A stretch of 64,000 bases of DNA from Brevibacterium senegalense (GTDB lineage: Bacteria > Actinomycetota > Actinomycetes > Actinomycetales > Brevibacteriaceae), in contig NZ_HE978601.1 in the NCBI RefSeq assembly GCF_000285835.1, positions 62,001 to 126,000 of the forward strand, read 5' to 3'. Positions 23,338-31,385 of the stretch are shown here, piece by piece. The notes under the pieces are model-generated. The model was not told where the DNA came from. It ran no database searches and worked only from the letters and a program-made list of their open reading frames with translations. The translations under genes and the position numbers were made by a program. Every line of letters starts with the position of its first letter. The stretch's first letter is position 1.

Positions 23338-24093
23338 TCAGGCGCCGCCGTCGACAGTGAGCTGCGCCCCAGTCGTGTAGGAAGCCAGCGGCGAGGACAG
23401 GTACAGCACCGCGCCCACGATCTCGTCCGGCTCACCGCCGCGCTGCGCGGCGAACGTCCGGGCGCGCTCCTGGAAGTCGTCCTGATCCCAGTGCTTCGAC
23501 ACGTCCGTGAGGAACGTGCCGGGGACGACCGCGTTGACGCGGACGGACGGGCCGTACGCCTGGGCCAGCGCTGTCGTCGCCGCGTTCAGACCCGCCTTCG
23601 CCGCCGCATAGGGCAGGGTCTCCGGCCGGGGGCTCTGCGAGGCGATCGAGGAGATATTCACGATCGCCCCTCCCCCGGCGTCCACCATCCTCTCCCCCAG
23701 CAGCGCGGACAGGCGGAACGGCCCCTTGAGGTTGAGGCCGATGACCTTGTCGAACAGCGTCTCGCTGATGTCCGTCAGCGAGTCGTACAGCGGGGATGAG
23801 CCGGCGTTGTTGACCAACACGTCCACTCCGCCCCGGTCGTCCCACACCGTCTGGGCGAACGCGGTGCACTGGTCCCAGTCCGTCACCTGGAGAGCGTACG
23901 GACTCACCCGTCCGCCCGTCTCCTCCGTGATCCGCGCGGCCGCGGCCTCGCACGCGTCCAGCTTCCGGGAGGCGATGACGACATGCGCTCCCAGGGAGGA
24001 GAAGGCGCGCGCCATCTCGTATCCCAGACCCCGCGACCCGCCCGTGATGACCACGGTCCGGTCGGTGAAGTCGAATGCCCATTCCTGCGTCAT
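23338..24093 (-). CDS. Short-chain dehydrogenase/reductase
   Basis: A 251-residue classical SDR. The cofactor motif is TGGSRGLGYEMA, NNAGSS is the adenine-side motif, the catalytic Ser is in IVNISSIAS, and YAAAK holds the Tyr and Lys. The C-terminus LASYTTGAQLTVDGGA is normal. Ser/Arg after the Rossmann glycines suggest NADP(H). It overlaps the upstream phosphotransferase gene by ATGA and is the last gene of the acyl-CoA dehydrogenase operon, so it probably oxidizes or reduces a hydroxy- or keto-acyl intermediate of that pathway. The substrate is not known. Confidence 0.9.
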   Translation of the reverse strand: MTQEWAFDFTDRTVVITGGSRGLGYEMARAFSSLGAHVVIASRKLDACEAAAARITEETGGRVSPYALQVTDWDQCTAFAQTVWDDRGGVDVLVNNAGSSPLYDSLTDISETLFDKVIGLNLKGPFRLSALLGERMVDAGGGAIVNISSIASQSPRPETLPYAAAKAGLNAATTALAQAYGPSVRVNAVVPGTFLTDVSKHWDQDDFQERARTFAAQRGGEPDEIVGAVLYLSSPLASYTTGAQLTVDGGA

Positions 24094-25151
24094 CCCATGA
24101 CCTCCATCGCCTGGTCGAACAGTGACAGGGTGCGCGCGTGCAGCCGCTCGCCCACCGACTCCGGTGCCAGCCCGGCGGACGCGCGGGCCTGCGACCCCTC
24201 GAGGATCGAGCCGAACCGGAAGCAGGCGAGCACGTGGTAGAAGTCGACGTCCGTGACGTCCCAGCGGCTCACCTCCGCGTAGGCCTCGACCGTCTCCGCC
24301 TTGTCCGGCGCACCGGGAAGCTGATGCCCGTGCCCGGACGCCAGCAGATGGCCCAGGTCCAGCAGCGGATCCCCCAATGTGCTGAGCTCCCAGTCGACGA
24401 GGGCCGCCACCTCCGGCGCATCGTGCCGGAACAGGACGTTGCCCGCGTGGCAGTCCCCGTGGAGGATCCCGCTGTGCTGCCGGGCGGGCATCCGCTCCTC
24501 CAGCCAGGCGGGGATCTGCGTGACTCCCGGATGGTCGAGCCCCTCCCACGTCTCGAACTCCCGGTAGCTCTCCAGCTGACCGACCCACCGACCCGGCTGG
24601 CGCTCCAGCCAGCCGTCCGGACGGCCGAAGCCGGTCAGCCCCGCCGCCTCGTGGTCGACATTGCCCAGCTGCGCGACTGACCGCGCATGCGACAGACCCA
24701 TCGCGTGCTGCCAGGACTCATCGCTCTGCACGTGCGGCGGGACCTCCGCGACCCCGTTGAACCCGTCGACCGCGCGCATGATGAAGAACGCATTGCCCAG
24801 GACGTCGAGGTCCTCGCAGACCGCGATGAACTCCGGGTGCGGGACCGGGCTGCCCGCGAGTGCGGCGAGCACCCGGGCCTCGCGCAGCATGATCGTGTCC
24901 GAGTTCTTCCGCTTGTTGACCGGCGGCCCGCGGTAGATGAGACGCTCGCCGTTCCAGGTGAAGCCCAGCAGCACGTTCTGGGTGCCGCCGGTGAGGAAGT
25001 CCGGCTCCACGATCTCGCCCGGCCCCAGCTGTCCGCGCAGCCATTCCTGGAGCGTGGGGAGGGCCAAGCCCGCCTGCCGTGCGTGCTCCGCGGCCGAGGC
25101 CGAATCGGAGTCCGCACCGGGTGTCCGGTCGGGGTTCGCGTCCGCGACCAT
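24090..25151 (-). CDS. Aminoglycoside-phosphotransferase-like kinase (ACAD10/11 kinase-domain type)
   Basis: A 353-residue protein of the APH/choline-kinase superfamily. FLTGGTQNVLLGFTWNGERLIYR corresponds to the nucleotide-loop strand region, the catalytic loop is HGDCHAGNVLF, and LVDWELSTLGDPLLDLG holds the metal-binding Asp. Close relatives are the kinase domains of ACAD10/ACAD11 and the bacterial LvaA-type kinases, which phosphorylate 4-hydroxyacyl-CoA. It lies between an acyl-CoA dehydrogenase and an SDR with single-base and ATGA overlaps, a context that supports hydroxyacyl-CoA rather than antibiotic phosphorylation. Function is inferred from family and context. Confidence 0.85.
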   Translation of the reverse strand: MVADANPDRTPGADSDSASAAEHARQAGLALPTLQEWLRGQLGPGEIVEPDFLTGGTQNVLLGFTWNGERLIYRGPPVNKRKNSDTIMLREARVLAALAGSPVPHPEFIAVCEDLDVLGNAFFIMRAVDGFNGVAEVPPHVQSDESWQHAMGLSHARSVAQLGNVDHEAAGLTGFGRPDGWLERQPGRWVGQLESYREFETWEGLDHPGVTQIPAWLEERMPARQHSGILHGDCHAGNVLFRHDAPEVAALVDWELSTLGDPLLDLGHLLASGHGHQLPGAPDKAETVEAYAEVSRWDVTDVDFYHVLACFRFGSILEGSQARASAGLAPESVGERLHARTLSLFDQAMEVMG

Positions 25152-26422
25152 CAGGAGGCCGCTTCGAGGAGGGCGGCGAACTTCTTCTTCGCCGCCTCCG
25201 TGCGGGAGGGGATGTGCTCGGTGGGCACTGCGGCGGGCTCGTAGTCGCGCAGCACCCGCCGGGAGACCGTCACCTTGTGGACCTCGTCCGGCCCGTCGTA
25301 GATCCGCGCGGCACGGGCGTTGCGGTACATCTCCTCCAGTGGCAGGTCCCCGGTGAGACCCAGCGAACCGTGCACCTGCATCGCCCGGTCGATGACGTTG
25401 TAGAGCACCTGCGCACCCCAGAACTTGATGATCGCGATGTCCGTGAGAGCGGCCTTCGTGCCACCCTGGTCCATCTTCCACGCCGCCTGCAGTGTGAGCA
25501 GGCGCGCGGCCTCCAGCTCCGCCTTCGAGGTCGCGACCATGTCCTGGATCATCTGCTTGTCCTTGAGCAGGCCGCCGGAGACCTCGCGGGACACGACGCG
25601 CTCGCACAGCATGTCGAACGCCCGCTGCCCCTGCCCCAGCCAGCGCATCGCGTGGTGGATGCGTCCGGGTCCCAGACGCTTCTGGGCGAGCATGAACCCG
25701 TCGCCCTCCTCGCCGACCAGGTGGGAGGCCGGCACGCGGACGTTCTCGTACCGGATCTCCGCATGCCCTTTGTCACCCGCGGCGGCGGTGTGGCCCATGA
25801 CGGGGATGTCGCGCAGGACGTTGACGCCCGGGGTGTCGCGATCGACGAGGATCATCGATGCGCGGCGATGGGGCTCCGCATCCGGGTCCGTCACGACCAT
25901 GACGATGAAGAAGTCCGCGTGCGAGCCGTTGGACGAGAACCACTTGTGGCCGTTGATGACGTACTCGTCACCCTCGCGCACCGCACGCGTCGTCAGCTTC
26001 GTGGGGTCTGCGCCCGCACCGGGCTCGGTCATCGAGAAGCACGAGCGGATATCACCGGCCAGCAGCGGCTTCATCCACCGCTGCTTCTGGAAGTCGTCGC
26101 CGCCGATCGCCAGCAGCTCCGCATTGCCGGAGTCCGGCGCGTTGTTGCCGAAGATGGACGGGGCCAGCGCGGAACGACCCAGGATCTCGTGCATGAGGCC
26201 CAGCTTGAGCTGACCGAAGCCGCCCCCGCCCAGCTCCGGCTCCAGGTGCGCGGCCCACAGCCCCTGGTCCCTGACCTGCTGCTTGAGACCGGCCGTGTGC
26301 TGGGCGTAGGCCTCCGGCGAGAGGCCCGCGACCTCCAGCGGCAGGATCTCATCGCGGACGAAGGCCCGCATCCACTCCAGCTTCGCCTCGAACTCCGGGT
26401 CGGTCGAGAAATTCCAGCTCAT
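25151..26422 (-). CDS. Acyl-CoA dehydrogenase (ACAD11-like)
   Basis: A 423-residue FAD enzyme of the acyl-CoA dehydrogenase family. CFSMTEPGAGADPTKL is the substrate/FAD motif, KWFSSNGSHADFFIVMVVTD the middle domain, and KRLGPGRIHHAMRWLGQGQRAFDML with IDRAMQVHGSLGLTGDLPLE the C-terminal domain. The last two stretches are typical of the ACAD10/11 branch. The ATG at 26422 follows GAGGAGGAGACCCC. It is the first gene of the three-gene operon with the APH-like kinase and the SDR, with a plausible promoter about 110 bases upstream. The natural substrate is unknown. Confidence 0.92.
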   Translation of the reverse strand: MSWNFSTDPEFEAKLEWMRAFVRDEILPLEVAGLSPEAYAQHTAGLKQQVRDQGLWAAHLEPELGGGGFGQLKLGLMHEILGRSALAPSIFGNNAPDSGNAELLAIGGDDFQKQRWMKPLLAGDIRSCFSMTEPGAGADPTKLTTRAVREGDEYVINGHKWFSSNGSHADFFIVMVVTDPDAEPHRRASMILVDRDTPGVNVLRDIPVMGHTAAAGDKGHAEIRYENVRVPASHLVGEEGDGFMLAQKRLGPGRIHHAMRWLGQGQRAFDMLCERVVSREVSGGLLKDKQMIQDMVATSKAELEAARLLTLQAAWKMDQGGTKAALTDIAIIKFWGAQVLYNVIDRAMQVHGSLGLTGDLPLEEMYRNARAARIYDGPDEVHKVTVSRRVLRDYEPAAVPTEHIPSRTEAAKKKFAALLEAAS

Positions 26423-26532
26423 TGGGGTCTCCTCCTCGAGACTCGCACGCACCGGCGGCATCGCCCGTGCGCCTTCGCACCGCCGGGACAGCAGCGGCCG
26501 CGCATCCGCGCCATAATGTGACATCAGTCTCA

Positions 26533-26561
26533 ATTCTGCGCGAGGGGGCGGAAACAGTCAA
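26533..26561 (-). promoter_or_regulatory. Possible promoter of the acyl-CoA dehydrogenase operon
   Basis: On the minus strand TTGACT (26561-26556) and CAGAAT (26538-26533) are 17 bases apart, about 110 bases upstream of the first ATG. The region between ispE and this operon (26423-26697) is locally AT-rich and holds no gene. Confidence 0.4.
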
Positions 26562-26697
26562 GATTCCCCGGTTTCGGATTCGGTGCGCACGGCACCGGGA
26601 ACGACCCGAAAGGAACAGACGGGCCTGCAACGGATCGAGGCAGCACCAGGACGAACCCGGCCTCGATGACCCAGAGCCGGATCAGTCGTCGATCAGA

Positions 26698-27627
26698 TCA
26701 CTCGACGATGTGGGCGCCGGGTGCGGGTCCCGTTGTGCGGACCACTTCGCGCACCCCGCGCGAGGCCTCCAGCAGCACCGCCAACTCCAGCGCGTGCTTC
26801 GCATTCTGCGCTAGGAAGCCCACGGTGGGTCCGGATCCGGACAGCAGCACCGCGTGCGCGCCGGCCCGCCGACCCTCCTCCATGACCCGGGCGATGTCCG
26901 GCATGAGCGAGACCGCAGCCTCCGTCATATCGTTGTGCACGTGCGCGGCGAGCTTCTCCACGTCGCCCGCGGCCAGTGCGGTCAGCACCCCCTGGGGCTC
27001 GGCCAGGCGGGCGGCGTCCGCACCGTGCCCCGCCTGCCGCAGCTCGTCCACGCGCGCGTAGACCGAGGCCGTCGACAGCTCGCCTGTCGACGTCGCCAGC
27101 ACCCAGTGGTGCGTCCCCCGGGACAGGACGCGACTGAGGTGGTCCCCCCGGCCTCGGCCCAGGGCGATCCCGCCCAGCAGTGCGAACGGGACGTCCGCGC
27201 CCAGGCCGGCCGCGATCTCCGCGAGGACCGCGCGGTCCTCGAAGTCCGCGAGCGCTGCGACGGCCACGAGTGCCGCGGCCGCATCCGCGGAGCCGCCGCC
27301 CATGCCGCCGGCCACCGGCACGTTCTTGTCGATCGTGATCGCGACGCGGCCGTTCCACCCGGTGCGCTCGCGGAAGGCGACCACGGCTGCCAGCGCCAGG
27401 TTCCGTTCGTCGAGCGGGATGCCGGCGGCGGCGTACTTCCCCACCACCTCGACGGAGTCCGTCTCCGCCGGGGTGAGCGTGACGGTCTCCGGGGTGCCCA
27501 GGGCCTCGAACACGGTCACGAGCTCGTGATAGCCGTCTGCACCCGCGTCGTCCACACCCAGGTGCAGGTTGATCTTCCCGTGCGCCCGCGCGGTCACCGG
27601 AGTGGGCAGGGCACGCAGCCCGGTCAT
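26698..27627 (-). CDS. ispE: 4-diphosphocytidyl-2-C-methyl-D-erythritol kinase
   Basis: A 309-residue GHMP kinase of the non-mevalonate (MEP) isoprenoid pathway. The N-terminal [13 protein letters not shown] followed by [13 protein letters not shown] is diagnostic. The phosphate loop is [19 protein letters not shown], and [11 protein letters not shown] is the C-terminal motif. It overlaps the end of rsmA (ATGA); the rsmA-ispE pair is the conserved actinobacterial arrangement. Its presence shows that the MEP pathway exists in an organism that also carries the lower mevalonate operon. Confidence 0.96.
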   Translation of the reverse strand: MTGLRALPTPVTARAHGKINLHLGVDDAGADGYHELVTVFEALGTPETVTLTPAETDSVEVVGKYAAAGIPLDERNLALAAVVAFRERTGWNGRVAITIDKNVPVAGGMGGGSADAAAALVAVAALADFEDRAVLAEIAAGLGADVPFALLGGIALGRGRGDHLSRVLSRGTHHWVLATSTGELSTASVYARVDELRQAGHGADAARLAEPQGVLTALAAGDVEKLAAHVHNDMTEAAVSLMPDIARVMEEGRRAGAHAVLLSGSGPTVGFLAQNAKHALELAVLLEASRGVREVVRTTGPAPGAHIVE

Positions 27628-28592
27628 GGTGCGGCCTCCGGGCCGGTGCTGGGACCCACGGCGGCCTCGGGATCATCGTGACCGGCCGGGCCCGAGGCCG
27701 TGGTCCCCTCCGCGAGGTTCGCCGCGTGGGCGGCGACGAGCGCTGCGAAGTCGTCCACCGTGAGCGTCTCCCCGCGCGCACGGGGGTCGAGGCCCGCGCG
27801 GGTGAGGGCGGCCTCGGCGGCGGTGGCGGAGCCGGCCCAGCCCGCCAGGGCGGACCGCAGGGTCTTGCGGCGCTGGGCGAAGGCGGCGTCCACGGCGGCG
27901 AACACGGCCTGCCGGTCGCCGGTGCGCGGGGTGTCGCGCCGGGTGATGCGCACCAGCCCGGAGCCCACGTTGGGGGCCGGCCAGAAGACGTTCTTGCCGA
28001 TGTCCGCGGCGCGCGTGACCTCGCCGTACCACTGGCCCTTGACGCTGGGGACGCCGTAGGTGCGGGAGCCGGGGGGTGCGGCCAGGCGGTCCGCGACCTC
28101 CGCCTGCACCATGACGAGCACCTGCCGGATCGTGGGGAACGTCGCGAGGAAGTGCAGCAGCACGGGGACGGCGACGTTGTACGGGAGGTTCGCGACGAGT
28201 GCGGTGGGTTCGCCCAGGTGAGCGGGCAGCTCCGTCACCTTCATCGCGTCCGCGTGGACGAGAGCGAAGGGCTCCGGCGCGCCGATCTCCTCCGCCTGCG
28301 CGAAGGTCTCCGCGGCGAACCGGTGGACCGTGTCCGGGAGACGGGAGGCCAGCAGCGCGTCGATCTCCACGGCGATGACGCGGTGCCCCTCGTCGAGTAG
28401 CCCCAGCGTGAGCGAGCCCAGGCCCGGGCCGATCTCCACGACCGTCTGCGGACGCTGCAACTGCGCAGCCCCCACGATCATCCGCACCGTGTTGGGGTCG
28501 ATGACGAAGTTCTGGCCGCGCTGCTTCGTGGGCTTGAGCCCCAGGGCATCGGCCAGCTCGCGGACGTCGCGGGCACTCAGCAGGTGGGTCAT
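27624..28592 (-). CDS. rsmA: 16S rRNA (adenine1518/1519-N6)-dimethyltransferase
   Basis: A 322-residue SAM methyltransferase (KsgA). [20 protein letters not shown] is the N-terminal signature, [16 protein letters not shown] motif I, VAVEID motif II and [19 protein letters not shown] motif IV with the NLPY adenine-binding loop. The C-terminal domain is present, with an Ala/Gly/Thr-rich tail of about 40 residues. It dimethylates two adenines near the 3' end of 16S rRNA. The start at 28592 has no ribosome binding site and lies 7 bases after TAGTGT, indicating a leaderless transcript. It diverges from the methyltransferase gene at 28673. Confidence 0.95.
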   Translation of the reverse strand: MTHLLSARDVRELADALGLKPTKQRGQNFVIDPNTVRMIVGAAQLQRPQTVVEIGPGLGSLTLGLLDEGHRVIAVEIDALLASRLPDTVHRFAAETFAQAEEIGAPEPFALVHADAMKVTELPAHLGEPTALVANLPYNVAVPVLLHFLATFPTIRQVLVMVQAEVADRLAAPPGSRTYGVPSVKGQWYGEVTRAADIGKNVFWPAPNVGSGLVRITRRDTPRTGDRQAVFAAVDAAFAQRRKTLRSALAGWAGSATAAEAALTRAGLDPRARGETLTVDDFAALVAAHAANLAEGTTASGPAGHDDPEAAVGPSTGPEAAP

Positions 28593-28599
28593 GGCAATC

Positions 28600-28665
28600 A
28601 CACTAGTGGAACGGGCGGCGAACACCAGGAGGGCGCGGGTGGTGAGGCGCACGCTCCACTAGGCT
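28600..28665. promoter_or_regulatory. Back-to-back leaderless promoters of rsmA and the THUMP-like methyltransferase
   Basis: TAGTGT (28605-28600, minus strand) is 7 bases before the rsmA ATG, and TAGGCT (28660-28665, plus strand) is 7 bases before the methyltransferase ATG. The two starts are only 80 bases apart and neither gene has a Shine-Dalgarno sequence. Confidence 0.6.
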
Positions 28666-28672
28666 GAACCGC

Positions 28673-29896
28673 ATGGAAGAGGCCGTGCTCGCACAACTGC
28701 TGGACCCCGCCGTGCTGGAACGGCTGGACGGGATCGACCACAAGCCCTCGCAGGAGCTGGCGATTGCGACGCGGCTGCGGAAGGACGGGATCGAGCCGGC
28801 GCTGGCGGCGGAACTGCTCCTCCAGGCGCAGCTGCGGCAGGAGGCGGTCGCGAAGTTCGGCCCCTTCGCAGAGCGGATGCTCTTCACCCGCGACGGCCTG
28901 GCGCAGGCGACGCGACTGTCCGTCGCCGCGCACCACGCCCGTCGCATGCTGGTGGGCGAGCCGGACATCGTGGGCGATCTGGGCTGCGGCCTGGGCGCGG
29001 ACTCGATGGCACTGGCCGGGATGGGCGGAGCGACCCGGGTCGAGGCGATCGACGCGGACCCCGTGACCGCGGCGCTGGCGGCGTACAACCTCCGGTCCCT
29101 CGACACCGTGACGGTGGCGCAGGGCAGGGCGGAGGAGGCGGATCTGGACCGGTTCGACGCGATCTGGCTGGACCCCGCCCGCCGCACCGGCGACGGACGG
29201 ACGACCGCGGTGCGCAGGCTGAACGATCCGGAGGCGTTCTCCCCGTCGCTGTCGTGGGCGTTCGGGACCGCGGACCGGGTGGCGAGCGTGGGCATCAAAC
29301 TGGGGCCGGCGCTGAACCACGACCTCATCCCGGACGGGTGGGAAGCCCAGTGGGTGTCCGAGTCCGGCGACGTCGTCGAGGTCGCGCTCTACCACGGGGA
29401 GGTCCGCGACCGTCCGGGGCGCAGCGCCCTGGTGACCGGGCCGCGCGGAACGCTGCGGGTCCACGAGTCGGAGGTGCCGGACGATGACGAGGACGGGATC
29501 GGCGAACTGGGCGAGTACCTGTTCGAGCCGGACGGCGCGATCGTGCGCGCGGGCCTCGTGACCGCACTGTGCGGGCCGCTGGACATGCGGCGGGTGAGCG
29601 GACCCATCGCGTATCTGACGGGTGACCGACTGCCGCAGGGCGCGGCGGCCGCGGCGGTGTCGAGTTACCGCATCGTCGACGTTCTGCCGGCGGGCATCAA
29701 GCCGCTGCGCCGGGCACTCGTGGAGCGCGGGATCGGGCGCGTCATCATCAAGAAGCGCGGGGCGGACATCGTGCCGGACCAGGTGCGGCGCCAGCTCAAG
29801 CTGCCCGCCGGCGACACCGCCACCCTCGTCTTCACCCGGCTGGGCGAGGACCACGTCGTGCTGCTGACGCAGCCGGAGACAGGAGAGCAGTCATGA
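28673..29896 (+). CDS. Class I SAM-dependent methyltransferase with THUMP-like domain
   Basis: A 407-residue protein. An N-terminal helical region (residues 1-95) leads to the SAM-binding motif GDLGCGLGADSMAL, then VEAIDADPVTAALAAYNL, and IWLDPARRT (a DPxR/DPPY-like catalytic motif). The C-terminal half ends with a region rich in basic residues (GRVIIKKRGADIVPDQVRRQLKLP) that resembles the THUMP-like domain family. Such proteins are widespread in Actinobacteria and are presumed to modify nucleic acid, but no reaction is established. The sulfurtransferase gene overlaps the stop (ATGA), so the two are coupled, which might hint at a thio-modification chemistry; that is speculation. Confidence 0.85.
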   Translation: MEEAVLAQLLDPAVLERLDGIDHKPSQELAIATRLRKDGIEPALAAELLLQAQLRQEAVAKFGPFAERMLFTRDGLAQATRLSVAAHHARRMLVGEPDIVGDLGCGLGADSMALAGMGGATRVEAIDADPVTAALAAYNLRSLDTVTVAQGRAEEADLDRFDAIWLDPARRTGDGRTTAVRRLNDPEAFSPSLSWAFGTADRVASVGIKLGPALNHDLIPDGWEAQWVSESGDVVEVALYHGEVRDRPGRSALVTGPRGTLRVHESEVPDDDEDGIGELGEYLFEPDGAIVRAGLVTALCGPLDMRRVSGPIAYLTGDRLPQGAAAAAVSSYRIVDVLPAGIKPLRRALVERGIGRVIIKKRGADIVPDQVRRQLKLPAGDTATLVFTRLGEDHVVLLTQPETGEQS

Positions 29897-30942
29897 CGGA
29901 GCAGGGAGCGGCGGGCGCTCGCGATGCACGGTCGCGCGTCATCCTCACGGTCGAGGAGCTGCGCGCTCTGCTGGAGACCCACGGGCTGCTGGGCGGTGCA
30001 GGCGGCAGTGCTCCGGCGTCCTCCCCACTCGCACCCGTCGTCCTGGACGTCCGGTGGACGCTCCCCAAACCGGACGGTCGCGACGACTTCGAGGCCGGGC
30101 ACATCCCCGGTGCCCGCTACGTCGCCCTCGACACCGAGCTGGCCGATCATGCGAACACCGACCCCACCCGCGGTCGTCATCCGCTGCCCACCGTGGACCA
30201 GTTCGAACAGACCGTGCGCGAGTGGGGCGTGACGGCTCAGACGCCCGTCGTCGTCTACGACGATGTGGCGGGCCAGGGTGCCGCCCGCGCCTGGTGGATG
30301 CTGCGCTGGGTGGGGCACGAGGACGTCCGCGTCCTGGACGGAGGTTGGACCGCGTGGAAGGGCGCGGGACTCGCAGTGGAGACGGGAGCGGGGGCCGGTG
30401 CGGCCTCGGGCGACGACGCCGAGGCCGTGGCCATCTCTGCTCAGCCGTTCACCGCCCGGCCGGGCGGCATGCCCGCGCTCAGCGCTGATGACGCCGCGCA
30501 GCTGGCGCAGTCCGGCGTCCTGCTGGATGCGCGCGCTCCCGAGCGCTACAACGGCAGCACCGAGCCGCTGGACCCCGTCGCCGGTCACATCCCGGGCGCG
30601 CGCAATGCGCCGGCCGGCGGCACGACGGACGGAGTCCGCTTCCGCAGCGCCGACGAGATGCGCGAGTACTACCGCGGCGTGGGAGCCGTGCCCACGGCGG
30701 ACGGCGAGGATGCCACGGCGGGTGCACCGGCCTCGGCGGAAACGACGATTGCAGCGGCACCGACGGTGGGCGCCTATTGCGGGTCCGGGGTGAGTGCGTC
30801 GCACACGGTGCTGACGCTCGCCAGCCTGGGCATCGACGCCGCGCTGTTCCCCGGCAGCTGGTCCGCGTGGTCGAACGACCCGGCGAGGCCCGTCGCGACC
30901 GGCACCGCAGAGGCGGAACAGGTCCACCCGCCCCGGGGCTGA
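29893..30942 (+). CDS. Tandem-rhodanese sulfurtransferase
   Basis: A 349-residue protein with two rhodanese domains. The first (VVLDVRWTLPKPDGRDDFEAGHIPGARYV) keeps the CDC25-like DxR and HIPGA elements and has Asp in the active loop (YDDVAGQGA), so it is inactive as usual. The second (LLDARAPERY ... GHIPGARNAP) has the catalytic Cys in YCGSGVSA at about residue 296. A CGSGVSA loop is typical of thiosulfate or 3-mercaptopyruvate sulfurtransferases. An Ala/Thr-rich insert of about 25 residues precedes the active loop. It is translationally coupled to the methyltransferase and ends 10 bases before a convergent pseudogene. Confidence 0.9.
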   Translation: MTEQGAAGARDARSRVILTVEELRALLETHGLLGGAGGSAPASSPLAPVVLDVRWTLPKPDGRDDFEAGHIPGARYVALDTELADHANTDPTRGRHPLPTVDQFEQTVREWGVTAQTPVVVYDDVAGQGAARAWWMLRWVGHEDVRVLDGGWTAWKGAGLAVETGAGAGAASGDDAEAVAISAQPFTARPGGMPALSADDAAQLAQSGVLLDARAPERYNGSTEPLDPVAGHIPGARNAPAGGTTDGVRFRSADEMREYYRGVGAVPTADGEDATAGAPASAETTIAAAPTVGAYCGSGVSASHTVLTLASLGIDAALFPGSWSAWSNDPARPVATGTAEAEQVHPPRG

Positions 30943-30952
30943 CGAGGCCGCG

Positions 30953-31317
30953 TCAGGGGACGTGCTGGAGCACGGCGTCCTGCTGGGCCGGGTCGGCGCC
31001 CATCACCGTCAGCACCATGCGTGCGCCGTGGCCCGTGCCTTCGACCAGTTCGAAGCGGACGTGATCACCGGGTTCTCCGGGGCCCGTGTCGAACGCGAGG
31101 AGCCGGAGCGACTCCACGCGTGACCGTGCCCAGGACGACCTCAGGAGCCCGCTGGGCGCGCAGCTCGAACTCCGGGGCGCCGGGGAACCAGGCGGCGAGG
31201 TGCTCGGCCGCTGTGACGGCACGCCAGACCCGGTCCAGGGGGTGGGGGGTACAGACGACGGACGATCACCTCCGGGCGCGGCCCGTCCTGTCGGATCTGC
31301 GGGTCGGTGGTGCTCAT
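30953..31317 (-). pseudogene. Frameshifted SRPBCC/AHSA1-like gene
   Basis: Reading from ATG 31317, the frame gives MSTTDPQIRQDGPRPEVIV and runs into a C-tract (G-runs at 31238-31249 on the plus strand). Removing one base there gives LDRVWRAVTAAEHLAAWFPG, the classic AHSA1/SRPBCC N-terminus. A second single-base shift near 31113-31122 is needed to reach ESLRLLAFDTGPGEPGDHV and the C-terminal helix. Each third of the protein is well preserved in a different frame, so the gene was intact until recently or the sequence has two errors. The start overlaps the stop of the regulator remnant by ATGA, the usual arrangement of ArsR/SRPBCC pairs. Confidence 0.7.
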
Positions 31318-31385
31318 GTCGTCTCCTCATCGCGCTGCATCCGATCGAGCCTCTCGCCCAGCCGGTCGAGCCTTCCCTCAGCCTC
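31314..31385 (-). pseudogene. C-terminal remnant of a regulator partner
   Basis: The codons just before the SRPBCC start spell EAEGRLDRLGERLDRMQRDE and end with a TGA that overlaps the next ATG. A charged amphipathic tail and ATGA overlap are what an ArsR-type regulator upstream of an SRPBCC gene usually shows, but no helix-turn-helix remains upstream; the end of the glycosidase gene lies there instead. I read it as the 3' scar of a deleted regulator. It may also be chance coding potential. Confidence 0.35.
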
